Part shown: positions 46,857-55,713 of the stretch, piece by piece | Layout: each line of letters opens with the position of its first letter | Numbering within the stretch: position 1 is the first letter of the stretch | Source of the DNA: CANLBN01 sp965230205 | GTDB lineage: Bacteria; Pseudomonadota; Gammaproteobacteria; Pseudomonadales; Cellvibrionaceae | Assembly: GCA_965230205.1 (NCBI GenBank) | Contig: OZ245996.1 | Span: 62,001 to 126,000 of the forward strand | Direction of reading: 5' to 3' | DNA length: 64,000 bases | Notes under the pieces: model-generated | Database searches by the model: none | What the model was told of the DNA's origin: nothing | What the model saw: the letters and a program-made list of their open reading frames with translations, nothing else | Position numbers and translations under genes: made by a program

Positions 46857-47768
46857 ATGGCTAGACACTTTTTAACCCTAATGGATTTGTCTCCCAACGA
46901 ACTGAATACTGTTATTCAGAGAGCCATTGAACTAAAAAAACAGCACCGTGATGGTACCGCAGCCAAAACACTGGACGGCAAAGTATTAGGAATGATTTTC
47001 GAAAAGTCATCGACACGTACTCGCGTTTCATTTGAGGCGGGTATTGCCCAACTTGGTGGTAGTGGATTATTTTTATCCTCAAACGATACCCAATTAGGCC
47101 GCGGCGAACCCATTGAAGATACCTCTCGTGTTATTTCAAGCATGGTCGACATCATTATGATCCGCACCTTTGGTCACGATATTGTTGAGAAATTCGCTCA
47201 GTACTCCAGCGTACCGATTATTAATGCCCTAACTGATGGCTTTCACCCTTGTCAGCTACTGGCTGATATTCAAACCTATGTTGAACATAGAGGTGACCCT
47301 AAAGGCAAAACTGTTGTCTGGATCGGTGACGGCAATAATATGTGTCATTCCTATATCAACGCCGCCAGACAATGTGATTTCAAACTACGCATTATGTGCC
47401 CTAAAGGTTATGAACCCGACCAAGCACTCGTAGACGCGAATAAAGAGCGATTAGAATTTTTCGACAACATTCAAGATGCGGTGTCTAATGCAGACTGGGT
47501 AGTAACAGATACCTGGGCATCCATGGGGCAGGAAGAAGAAAAAAATGCACGCCTCGAAGCCTTTAAAGGTTATCAAGTTACCGAAGAATTACTATCCCTC
47601 GCTCATGACGATGTCGTTTTAATGCACTGCTTGCCAGCGTACAGAGGCATGGAAATAAACGATACCGTGATGGATTCTAAATATTCTGTTGTTTGGGACG
47701 AAGCCGAAAATAGATTGCATGCACAGAAGGCCCTGATGGAATTTCTAATGGGAAAAATTACGACATAA
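46857..47768 (+). CDS. argF: Ornithine carbamoyltransferase
   Basis: 303 aa. Carbamoyl-phosphate loop SSTRTRVSFE, ornithine-loop HCLPAYRG, DGFHPCQLLAD and VWIGDGNNMCHSYINAA are all typical. It forms citrulline from ornithine and carbamoyl phosphate. It is directly downstream of argD with a ribosome site CAGGA. Anabolic rather than catabolic, judging from the argD neighbour and the absence of arc genes. Confidence 0.96.
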   Translation: MARHFLTLMDLSPNELNTVIQRAIELKKQHRDGTAAKTLDGKVLGMIFEKSSTRTRVSFEAGIAQLGGSGLFLSSNDTQLGRGEPIEDTSRVISSMVDIIMIRTFGHDIVEKFAQYSSVPIINALTDGFHPCQLLADIQTYVEHRGDPKGKTVVWIGDGNNMCHSYINAARQCDFKLRIMCPKGYEPDQALVDANKERLEFFDNIQDAVSNADWVVTDTWASMGQEEEKNARLEAFKGYQVTEELLSLAHDDVVLMHCLPAYRGMEINDTVMDSKYSVVWDEAENRLHAQKALMEFLMGKITT

Positions 47769-47801
47769 GATTTCAGCTACCCAACTCCACTACTACTGAT
47801 T

Positions 47802-48371
47802 TTATTTTTTAGAGGAATAATAAATCAGGTTATGAAAAGTAGCGGAGTTGGAGCTAAGATTACGATACCCATGAGGCTTATCTGCAGCAAAACGCACAGC
47901 CCCACCTTTTTTTAACGCCAGCCATTCATCATTAACCAGAACCTCCATTGTTCCACTAATAACAATCACGTGCTCAACCACACCCACTTCATGCGGTTCG
48001 GATAATCGTTCGTAATTAGGCAACAAAGTTAATTCAAACATTTCAAAACCATAACGGTTGTCGTAAGGAAAGACAGAGGCAACCAACATATCATCACTGG
48101 CCGGGCGATGCCGCAAACGATCAACTCGACGAAACACTGTTCCTTTTTTCTCAACAGGTAATGGCTCAATCAAGGTTGACAGCGAGAGTTGAAAGCCATC
48201 AGCAATTTTCCATAGTGTTGAAATGGTAGGGCTAGACTCCCCTCTCTCGATTTGACCTAACATTGCCTTGCTCACACCTGTCTCACTGGCGGCACGATCG
48301 AGACTCCAACCGTTATCCTGACGAATTTGTTTTAGTTTTTTTCCGAGGTATTGGTTTAACTCTTTAGCCAC
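47802..48371 (-). CDS. XRE-cupin transcriptional regulator (YdcN/SutR-like)
   Basis: 189 aa from GTG at 48371, preceded by GGGTGG five bases upstream; another GTG three codons earlier lacks spacing. Residues 8-64 form an XRE helix-turn-helix (LGKKLKQIRQDNGWSLDRAA, SKAMLGQIERGESSPTISTLWKI), and about 110-185 a small cupin (EPHEVGVVEHVIVISGTMEV). E. coli ydcN (sutR), an XRE-cupin regulator tied to sulfur use, is adjacent to ydcO of the BenE family. Here the same pair is divergent, so it is the likely regulator of the transporter. Confidence 0.9.
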   Translation of the reverse strand: MAKELNQYLGKKLKQIRQDNGWSLDRAASETGVSKAMLGQIERGESSPTISTLWKIADGFQLSLSTLIEPLPVEKKGTVFRRVDRLRHRPASDDMLVASVFPYDNRYGFEMFELTLLPNYERLSEPHEVGVVEHVIVISGTMEVLVNDEWLALKKGGAVRFAADKPHGYRNLSSNSATFHNLIYYSSKK

Positions 48372-48416
48372 ACAACCCACCCTTTCTATATAACTTTACT
48401 ATCAAAGAAACATTAT

Positions 48417-48473
48417 TTGTACACTATAACGCACAAGTGATATGATTCCACGCTTGTATGCTATAACGCACAA
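48417..48473. promoter_or_regulatory. Duplicated 20-bp operator candidate of the XRE-cupin regulator
   Basis: TTGTACACTATAACGCACAA (48417-48436) and TTGTATGCTATAACGCACAA (48454-48473) differ at two positions and are 37 bases apart. Each is bounded by TTGT and ACAA, a partial dyad. They lie in the divergent gap between the regulator and the BenE-family gene, where they could overlap both promoters. Confidence 0.75.
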
Positions 48474-48501
48474 ACATATACACCGTCAGAGAATCCTAAT
48501 C

Positions 48502-49671
48502 ATGGGTCTATTCAATCTATCGCGACTATCCGCCGGCTTTATTGCTGTTCTTGTTGGCTATACCAGCTCAGCCGTGATTATATTTCAAGCAGCCTCAGCG
48601 GTTGGCGCCTCCCAAGGTGAGATTAGTTCTTGGTTATGGGCATTAGGCATCGGCATGGGAGTTACCTGCATCAGCTTGTCGCTCTATTATCGGCACCCCG
48701 TACTCACTGCCTGGTCAACACCAGGTGCAGCTTTGCTCGTAACGTCTCTATCCGGTGTAACATTAAGCGAAGCCATTGGTGCTTTTATTCTTAGCTCGCT
48801 CATGATTACTCTCTGTGGGATCACAGGATGGTTTGAAAAACTAATAAATTTCATACCAAACTCTATTGCTTCTGCAATGTTAGCTGGGGTTCTATTTCAA
48901 TTTTCTATTAATCTATTTGTTTCAATGGAAACCGCACCGTTACTGATAGGAATAATGTTGACAGCATATTTAGCTTCTCGAACTTTTATTCCCCGTTACG
49001 CGATTCCCCTCACATTAGCTATCGGCTTAATTATTGTGTTGTTACAAAATAATTTATCGACTTCAACACTCTCCTGGGACATAACAACTCCTATTTTTAT
49101 ATGGCCCAGTTTTTCTCTCACCCACTTTATTGGTATCAGCCTTCCTCTATTTATTGTCACCATGGCCTCACAAAACATTCCTGGCATTGCCGCATTGAGA
49201 GCCCACGGTTATGACACCCCCAGTTCTCCTCTGATAAGCTGGACAGGGTTAACTGGCATATTGCTTTCTCCCTTTGGCGGCTTTGCCTTTAACTTATCAG
49301 CCATTACTGCTGCAATATGCATGGGAAAAGAGGCTGATGAAAATCCGGCAAAACGTTATTTCGCTTCTATTTGGGCAGGTATTTTTTACCTCATTGCCGG
49401 CATATTTGGCGCTAGCATTGTCGGTTTATTTGCAGCGTTCCCCAAGGAAATGGTCATAGCCATTGCTGGGCTCGCGCTACTCAACACAATCTCTGATAGT
49501 TTATCCAGCTGCCTAATAGACAGCTCTGACCGCTCAGCAGCATTTCTTACCTTCATTGTCACGACTTCAGGCATTACTTTAGCGGGTATTGGTAGCGCTT
49601 TTTGGGGATTGTTCATTGGGATGTTATTTTTTCTAGGTCAACATTTATTATCACAAGCCAAAGGCCAGTAA
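48502..49671 (+). CDS. BenE/YdcO family membrane transporter
   Basis: 389 aa from ATG at 48502 (MGLFNLSRLSAGFIAVLVGY), as upstream codons overlap the operator repeats. It is strongly hydrophobic with about 11-12 helices. YTSSAVIIFQAA, TAWSTPGAALLVT, SLPLFIVTMASQNIPGIAAL and AAICMGKEADENPAKRY are the landmarks of the benzoate:H+ symporter (BenE) family. E. coli YdcO belongs to the same family without proven benzoate transport. Regulated probably by the divergent XRE-cupin gene. Confidence 0.9.
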   Translation: MGLFNLSRLSAGFIAVLVGYTSSAVIIFQAASAVGASQGEISSWLWALGIGMGVTCISLSLYYRHPVLTAWSTPGAALLVTSLSGVTLSEAIGAFILSSLMITLCGITGWFEKLINFIPNSIASAMLAGVLFQFSINLFVSMETAPLLIGIMLTAYLASRTFIPRYAIPLTLAIGLIIVLLQNNLSTSTLSWDITTPIFIWPSFSLTHFIGISLPLFIVTMASQNIPGIAALRAHGYDTPSSPLISWTGLTGILLSPFGGFAFNLSAITAAICMGKEADENPAKRYFASIWAGIFYLIAGIFGASIVGLFAAFPKEMVIAIAGLALLNTISDSLSSCLIDSSDRSAAFLTFIVTTSGITLAGIGSAFWGLFIGMLFFLGQHLLSQAKGQ

Positions 49672-49924
49672 TTACTTTATAGACATTTAACCTCAGTAGC
49701 CTCCCCTAAAATTACTGTATTCATTCCCCCCTATAAATAAAAAAATTGCACATAAAGTAGAATAATGAGACAGCTCATTAAACTAATATTAAAAGTCTCT
49801 TAAAATATAGTTTCCTATAGAAAAATAATATAACCTGATACTTATTTAATCACCCCTCTAAGCACATCAGCCTTGATGGCCTCTCATAGATTAGTGATTA
49901 CTGACATCACAATTTACCCACACT

Positions 49925-49933
49925 TTATCCACA
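49925..49933 (+). promoter_or_regulatory. DnaA box upstream of nrdA
   Basis: TTATCCACA, a perfect consensus DnaA box, is 500 bases ahead of nrdA and about 40 bases before the first NrdR box. E. coli nrdAB also has DnaA boxes that link dNTP synthesis to replication initiation. A single box does not make an origin. Confidence 0.65.
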
Positions 49934-49972
49934 GCTATATACCAGAATCATTGACTTGCACTTTACGTTAAA

Positions 49973-50019
49973 ACGCATTATCTTGTGCTGAGTTTTTCAC
50001 AAACCCCAATATATTGGGT
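49973..50019. promoter_or_regulatory. Tandem NrdR boxes of the nrdAB promoter
   Basis: Box 1 ACGCATTATCTTGTGC (49973-49988) and box 2 CCCCAATATATTGGGT (50004-50019) match the NrdR palindrome (ACACWATATATWGTGT-like) at roughly 12-13 of 16 positions and start exactly 31 bases apart, the spacing needed for NrdR oligomers to sit on one helix face. Box 2 has a perfect 14-bp palindrome (50005-50018). A weak promoter could overlap box 1. Confidence 0.78.
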
Positions 50020-50431
50020 TAATGTTTAGCAAGTACCACTAAGCACTACATAAGCAACACAATCGACAATCATATTTTGTTACAAGCAGTTACAAACAGT
50101 AGAACAGACAGTTACAGACATACTAACGATAGTGATCACAAGACAATCAAGTACAGTGACTGACCATACTGGTTTTCACATTAATTATTATAAAAATGCC
50201 CAAGAGCAATGGTCCTTGATAGTTAATAACAACATCCAAATACAAACTTATGTAAATGAACGCTTACAACATTGATTGACAGGGCCTCATACAAACTTCT
50301 ATTGATAGAGACCTCTCAATAAACAACCATATATTTGTAGAACACCTGCTTGTATAAAACCTATTTATATAAGTAGAAGATAAAGATAGATAGACAGTAA
50401 GACCCAGCGATTGCACACAATGGAGACAACA
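50020..50431. other. Long nrdA leader
   Basis: About 410 bases between the NrdR boxes and the nrdA start. It carries several ACAGACAGTTACAGACA-like short repeats near 50080-50120 and a bias to CA-rich sequence, but no frame or stable hairpin that I can support. It is unusually long for an untranslated leader. Confidence 0.4.
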
Positions 50432-53329
50432 ATGCATACTGATACTGATGCAAACCGACAACAAGGCCAGCACCAACCAACCCCCTCAAGTAATACTTCG
50501 GCAATTTCAGCGACAGCTCCCGGTAAACTACGCGTTATTAAGCGTAACGGTACTGTTGTTCCTTATGATGAGTCAAAAGTCGAAGTCGCAATGACCAAAG
50601 CCTTTTTGGCCGTTGAAGGTGGTGTTGCTGCAGCATCAGGTCGCGTACACGACATCGTTAAAGTACTTTCTCAGCAAATTACTGAAACCTTTAAACGCCG
50701 TATGCCATCAGGCGGCACCGTTCATATAGAAGATATACAGGATCAGGTTGAACTCGCTCTAATGCGTGGTGGCGAGCACAAAGTGGCTCGTGACTATGTA
50801 CTCTATCGTGAAGAACGTGCTCGCTTACGTGCTGATACTGGCAGACCGACATTATCAGCAGAAGAATTAGCGAATTACCCTAAAATCAATGTCACCATGC
50901 CCGATGGCTCTATCGCGCCACTGGATATGGAGCGTTTGCATATTGTTGTCACTGAAGCTTGTGACGGCCTGAAAGATGTTGAAGCCAAAGTGATTTTAGA
51001 TGAAGCCACTCGCAACCTTTACGACGGTGTAGCACTGGATGACATTAATACCTCATTGGTCATTACCGCACGTACCCTCGTTGAAAAAGAGCCTAACTAT
51101 ACCTATGCCACTGCTCGCTTATTGCTAGATAAACTACGTGCAGAATCATTAGGCTTTTTAGGCATAGCTGATCTCGCGACTCACCACGAGATGGAGCACT
51201 TATATGCTAAGGCATTACCAGCCTACGTCGCCAAAGGTGTTGAACTGGAATTATTATCACCCGACTTGCTCGAATTCGATTTGCAACAACTGGGCGCCGC
51301 GCTGGATCATGAGCGTGATAATCAGTTTACTTACTTAGGCCTGCAAACACTTTACGACCGCTACTTCATTCATAGCAATGATGTTCGCATCGAGTTGCCA
51401 CAAATCTTCTTTATGCGTGTTGCTATGGGCTTAGCGGCAAAAGAAGATAATCCCAATGCCCGCGCCATTGAGTTTTACCGTTTATTGAGTTCGTTCGATT
51501 ACATGAGTTCAACACCAACATTGTTTAACTCAGGCACATTGCGTCCACAATTATCATCTTGCTACTTAACAACAGTACCTGATGACCTTCACGGTATTTA
51601 TGGTGCCATGCAAGACAATGCCATGCTGTCTAAATGGGCCGGCGGTTTAGGTAATGACTGGACGCCAGTACGTGCATTAGGTTCTTACATCAAAGGCACC
51701 AATGGTAAATCACAGGGCGTTGTACCTTTCTTAAAGGTGGCTAACGATACTGCCGTTGCCGTTAACCAAGGCGGCAAGCGCAAAGGCGCCATGTGTGCTT
51801 ACTTGGAAACCTGGCACCTCGACATCGAAGAGTTTTTAGAATTGCGCAAAAACACCGGTGATGACCGTCGTCGTACTCACGATATGAACACGGCCAACTG
51901 GGTACCCGACTTGTTTATGAAGCGTGTTTTCGACAATCAAGAGTGGACACTATTTACACCCTGCGAAACACCCGACCTGCACGACCTTGTCGGTAAAGCC
52001 TTCGAAGAACGTTACGAAGAATACGAGCGCATGGCTGACGCGGGTGAGATCAAAACCTTTAAGCGCGTTTCTGCACCCGGCTTATGGCGCAAAATGTTAG
52101 GCATGTTATTCGAAACAGGTCATCCATGGATCACCTTTAAAGACAGCTGTAACTTGCGTAGCCCCCAGCAGCATGCCGGCGTGATTCACTCATCAAATCT
52201 GTGTACTGAAATTACATTGAACACAAAAGCCAATGATGAAATTGCAGTGTGTAACCTGGGTTCTATTAACCTTGCTCAACACATCGAAGACGGCCAGTTG
52301 AATCAAGAAAAACTGAACACCACCATCAACACAGCAGTGCGTATGCTCGATAACGTTATCGACATCAACTACTACTCCGTTGAAACGGCACGTCAGTCCA
52401 ATATGCGCCACCGCCCAGTTGGCCTCGGCATTATGGGCTTCCAAGATGCGCTATATAAGCAGCGTATTGCGTACGGTTCTGATGCCGCTGTTGAATTTGC
52501 TGACCGCTCAATGGAAGCCATCAGCTACTATGCAATCAGTGCATCCAGCGACTTAGCCAAAGAACGCGGAAGCTATAAAACCTACCCGGGCTCACTATGG
52601 AGCAAAGGTATTTTGCCACTCGACTCTATCGAGCTATTGGTTCAAAACCGTGGCGAAAAATATATTGATGTTGACCGCAGCCAGACATTAGATTGGGTTA
52701 GCTTGCGTAACAAAGTGCAAAACCAAGGCATGCGTAACTCCAACGTGATGGCCATTGCACCAACCGCAACCATCGCCAACATTACCGGGGTTTCACAGTC
52801 GATTGAGCCGACGTATCAAAACCTTTATGTGAAATCGAACTTGTCCGGTGAGTTTACTGTTGTAAACCCTTACCTTGTTCACGACCTGAAAGATCGTGAT
52901 CTTTGGGACAACGTCATGGTCAACGACCTGAAATATTATGAAGGCTCTGCCCAACAGATTGATCGTATCCCAGATGACTTAAAAGCGCTGTATGCCACAG
53001 CCTTTGAAGTTGAACCCAAGTGGATTGTGGGTGCAGCCAGCCGCCGTCAAAAGTGGATCGATCAGGCACAAAGTTTGAATCTGTATATTGCTGGCGCCAA
53101 TGGTAAGAAACTTGATATTACTTACCGCATGGCATGGTATAGCGGCTTAAAAACGACTTACTATTTGCGTGCCTTAGCAGCGACATCAACAGAAAAATCG
53201 ACGGTGGATACAGGTAACCTTAATGCCGTTTCTTCTGGTGGGGGTGCTGACAGCAGCGTGAGTGCGGGACCAGCAGCAGTACCACAGGCTTGCTCGCTGG
53301 ATGATCCAGACTGCGAAGCTTGCCAGTAA
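50432..53329 (+). CDS. nrdA: Ribonucleoside-diphosphate reductase class Ia, alpha subunit
   Basis: 965 aa from ATG at 50432, chosen for GGAG seven bases before it. Two consecutive ATP-cone domains (about 35-120, LRVIKRNGTVVPYDESKVEV, and about 130-225, INVTMPDGSIAPLDMERLHI) precede the catalytic barrel, as in Pseudomonas NrdA. Active-site cysteines are in LSSCYL, NLCTEI and VCNLGSI; the radical-path tyrosines are in KTTYYLRALA; and the C-terminal redox pair is in DPDCEACQ. It reduces NDPs to dNDPs with NrdB. nrdB follows after a hairpin. Confidence 0.97.
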   Translation: MHTDTDANRQQGQHQPTPSSNTSAISATAPGKLRVIKRNGTVVPYDESKVEVAMTKAFLAVEGGVAAASGRVHDIVKVLSQQITETFKRRMPSGGTVHIEDIQDQVELALMRGGEHKVARDYVLYREERARLRADTGRPTLSAEELANYPKINVTMPDGSIAPLDMERLHIVVTEACDGLKDVEAKVILDEATRNLYDGVALDDINTSLVITARTLVEKEPNYTYATARLLLDKLRAESLGFLGIADLATHHEMEHLYAKALPAYVAKGVELELLSPDLLEFDLQQLGAALDHERDNQFTYLGLQTLYDRYFIHSNDVRIELPQIFFMRVAMGLAAKEDNPNARAIEFYRLLSSFDYMSSTPTLFNSGTLRPQLSSCYLTTVPDDLHGIYGAMQDNAMLSKWAGGLGNDWTPVRALGSYIKGTNGKSQGVVPFLKVANDTAVAVNQGGKRKGAMCAYLETWHLDIEEFLELRKNTGDDRRRTHDMNTANWVPDLFMKRVFDNQEWTLFTPCETPDLHDLVGKAFEERYEEYERMADAGEIKTFKRVSAPGLWRKMLGMLFETGHPWITFKDSCNLRSPQQHAGVIHSSNLCTEITLNTKANDEIAVCNLGSINLAQHIEDGQLNQEKLNTTINTAVRMLDNVIDINYYSVETARQSNMRHRPVGLGIMGFQDALYKQRIAYGSDAAVEFADRSMEAISYYAISASSDLAKERGSYKTYPGSLWSKGILPLDSIELLVQNRGEKYIDVDRSQTLDWVSLRNKVQNQGMRNSNVMAIAPTATIANITGVSQSIEPTYQNLYVKSNLSGEFTVVNPYLVHDLKDRDLWDNVMVNDLKYYEGSAQQIDRIPDDLKALYATAFEVEPKWIVGAASRRQKWIDQAQSLNLYIAGANGKKLDITYRMAWYSGLKTTYYLRALAATSTEKSTVDTGNLNAVSSGGGADSSVSAGPAAVPQACSLDDPDCEACQ

Positions 53330-53339
53330 AAAGAATAAA

Positions 53340-53379
53340 CGCCTATGGCTCTCTATTAGTATTGAGCCGTGGGCGTTTT
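53340..53379 (+). terminator. Intercistronic hairpin between nrdA and nrdB
   Basis: CGCC and GGCTC (53340-53351) pair with GAGCC and GGCG (53364-53375), followed by TTTT. The stem has a three-base internal loop and a 12-base apical loop. The T-run is short, so partial termination or mRNA processing that adjusts the NrdA:NrdB ratio is likelier than a full stop. Confidence 0.5.
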
Positions 53380-53428
53380 ACTGCAAAAAATTTTAGAACT
53401 TAACACACAGAAATATAGGAAAGAATTT

Positions 53429-54751
53429 ATGCTGAGTTGGGACGAATACGACGATGCGGTAGAAACACCAGAACCAGTGAAATCTGCCGTTCAAGAAACA
53501 GTAAAAGCAGAAGCGCCTATCGCTGAACAAACAGCAGCTCCAGCGGCAGAACCAGCAATCGCACCGACGACACCAGTTGTTGAAAGAACAGAGACAATAG
53601 CGCCAGTAGAACAAGCCATTGAGCCAGCTAGCCCAGCACCACAAACGGCAGCAAGTGACCCTGTCAGCGCGGCTAAAGATGCAATCAAAAATATTGATAG
53701 CACTGCCGGTATCGAAGAATTAGAAATGGGTGCGGCTCGCGTTCAAGTTGATCAAAAAGCAATGATCAACTGTCGTGCCGACCTTAACCAACTCGTTCCA
53801 TTTAAATACGATTGGGCCTGGCAAAAATACTTAGACGGCTGTGCCAACCACTGGATGCCGCAAGAAGTTAACATGACAGCGGATATCGCCCTGTGGAAAA
53901 GCAAAGATGGCCTAAGTGAAGACGAACGCCGCATCATTATGCGTTCATTAGGTTACTTCTCGACTGCGGATTCACTGGTAGCGAATAATCTGGTACTTGC
54001 GATTTACCGGTTGATTACCAACCCGGAATGCCGCCAGTATATTTTGCGTCAGGCATTTGAAGAAGCTATCCATACCCATGCCTATCAATACTGTATTGAA
54101 TCGTTGGGTATGGACGAAGGTGAAGTCTTTAATATGTACCGCGAAGTGCCCTCTGTTGCCAACAAAGCAACCTGGAGTATTAACCATACTCAAGGCATCA
54201 GCGACCCAACCTTTACAACTGGCACACCGGAAACTGATCAGGAATTATTGCGTAACCTAATCGGCTTCTATGCCGTCACGGAAGGTATCTTCTTCTACTG
54301 TGGCTTTACTCAAATTCTGTCCATGGGTCGCCGCAATAAAATGACCGGCGTTGCCGAGCAGTTCCAATATATTTTGCGCGATGAATCCATGCATCTTAAC
54401 TTTGGTATCGACATCATCAACCAAATTAAGCTGGAAAATCCGCATCTATGGTCTGCCGAGTTCCAACAAGAAGTGACACAAATGATTCTTGAAGGCACTG
54501 AACTGGAAATTGCCTATGCAAGGGACACCATGCCACGGGGTGTACTGGGTATGAACGCAGCCATGATGGAAGAGTACCTGCAATTTATTGCTAACCGCCG
54601 TTTAGCTCAGTTAGGCCTAAAAGAACAATACCCGGGCGCTAAAAATCCATTCCCTTGGATGAGTGAGATTATGGATTTACGCAAAGAGAAGAACTTCTTT
54701 GAAACCCGTGTAATCGAATATCAAACCGGCGGCGCATTAAGCTGGGATTAA
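53429..54751 (+). CDS. nrdB: Ribonucleoside-diphosphate reductase class Ia, beta subunit with long low-complexity N-terminus
   Basis: 440 aa from the ATG of MLSWDEYDD, with AGGAAAG upstream. After this conserved start come about 90 residues rich in Ala, Pro, Glu and Thr (about 12-100) before the core begins near MINCRADLNQLVPFKYDW. The diiron and radical elements are present: the EAIHTHAY segment gives Glu, His and the tyrosyl-radical Tyr; later ligands are in VTEGIFFY and RDESMHLNFG. The low-complexity insert is absent from standard E. coli NrdB (376 aa). Confidence 0.96.
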   Translation: MLSWDEYDDAVETPEPVKSAVQETVKAEAPIAEQTAAPAAEPAIAPTTPVVERTETIAPVEQAIEPASPAPQTAASDPVSAAKDAIKNIDSTAGIEELEMGAARVQVDQKAMINCRADLNQLVPFKYDWAWQKYLDGCANHWMPQEVNMTADIALWKSKDGLSEDERRIIMRSLGYFSTADSLVANNLVLAIYRLITNPECRQYILRQAFEEAIHTHAYQYCIESLGMDEGEVFNMYREVPSVANKATWSINHTQGISDPTFTTGTPETDQELLRNLIGFYAVTEGIFFYCGFTQILSMGRRNKMTGVAEQFQYILRDESMHLNFGIDIINQIKLENPHLWSAEFQQEVTQMILEGTELEIAYARDTMPRGVLGMNAAMMEEYLQFIANRRLAQLGLKEQYPGAKNPFPWMSEIMDLRKEKNFFETRVIEYQTGGALSWD

Positions 54752-54833
54752 ATCGTTAGGATTAAACCAAAGGGGGCTTTGGGGGAAGCTGCGATCAAGG
54801 AGAGATCGCTACTTTTGTCCATCTAATAATATT

Positions 54834-55109
54834 ATGGCAATCGATGAAATGATAGATGAGGATGTCGTGTCTGAAAAAGAGGACGATGTGGAAGAAAAAA
54901 CCACATCAAATCAACGCTATACCGCCTCCCAGGAAAAGTTGATGACATCCATCGACCAGCTCTGCCAAGTCTTGGACATTATGGGCAAACTAGCGCATCG
55001 CATTAAATATCAAGTTGAAGCGATGCCCAACATCGATAAAACAGAAGATAAAAACGCACTATCAAGTGATGATAAGACCGCCAATAAAAAAGGGCCGGTA
55101 TTACATTGA
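54834..55109 (+). CDS. Small acidic protein, unknown
   Basis: 91 aa. Very acidic N-terminus (EMIDEDVVSEKEDDVEEK), then a helical middle (QEKLMTSIDQLCQVLDIMGKLAHRIKYQV) and a Lys/Asp-rich tail. It lacks a signal peptide or membrane helix. It sits between nrdB and the next unknown gene on the same strand. No family recognised; no clear ribosome site, so a genuine gene is probable but not certain. Confidence 0.5.
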   Translation: MAIDEMIDEDVVSEKEDDVEEKTTSNQRYTASQEKLMTSIDQLCQVLDIMGKLAHRIKYQVEAMPNIDKTEDKNALSSDDKTANKKGPVLH

Positions 55110-55160
55110 TAAGCAACATTAGGTGTTAATTAAGTCGTTAAACTTAAGGGGCAAGTAATT

Positions 55161-55538
55161 ATGTTGGCAGTTCATGAACCCAGTCGTGTCTATTTAGAAC
55201 AACCCAATGGCACACGAGTACAACGTCAGATCACCCGTATGATCCGGCACTTGCGCGACCAATACCATGCCCGCTACCCGACCTATTCCATCCCCTCTAA
55301 CTGGCTATTAGAAGAGCTGGTTATTAACGGCGCTAAAAATTTTATTATCGAAAAAGACAGCTGGCAAGAACGCGTTCGACTCACACTACGCCAAATTATT
55401 CGAGACACCTCATACGACGACTGCATGTATATCAACAGCCGCACCAACCTCCCCCTCTTTCCCAACAACGAACTATTCGACGCCTGGGAAGTACACCAAG
55501 TCATGAAAGCCATGCTGCATTATTTGGATGAAGAGTAA
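55161..55538 (+). CDS. Unknown 125-aa protein resembling a nucleotidyltransferase helical lobe
   Basis: 125 aa with AGGGG ten bases upstream. PTYSIPSNWLLEELVIN, then SWQERVRLTLRQIIRDT, then LPLFPNNELFDAWEVHQVMKAMLHYL recalls in order the C-terminal helical lobe of OAS/CD-NTase-fold nucleotidyltransferases (SYLLE-LV, W-x-x-R, pLF, then an aromatic helix). No catalytic GS...DxD lobe is present in this protein or upstream, so an enzyme is excluded. The resemblance is by eye and could be chance. Confidence 0.55.
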   Translation: MLAVHEPSRVYLEQPNGTRVQRQITRMIRHLRDQYHARYPTYSIPSNWLLEELVINGAKNFIIEKDSWQERVRLTLRQIIRDTSYDDCMYINSRTNLPLFPNNELFDAWEVHQVMKAMLHYLDEE

Positions 55539-55713
55539 GGAATACACAAACTTTTTTAGTTGATATGAAGATAGGGATTTTCGATACGAACACTACGCTT
55601 TCTGATGTAATGCCAAATGGTATTTCTATCCACTTATTCTCTAATCATAAAAAAACATACGTCTGTTGTGCGCCATTTGTACGCCCCTGTCCAACATATA
55701 ATTTTTATAAACT

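Noticed and set aside
49925..49933. Replication origin because of the DnaA box
   Set aside because: Only one box, no DUE cluster, no dnaA/dnaN genes; the nrdA promoter explains it better.
55161..55538. A CBASS antiphage operon
   Set aside because: No catalytic CD-NTase, no effector with a recognised domain and no Cap genes.
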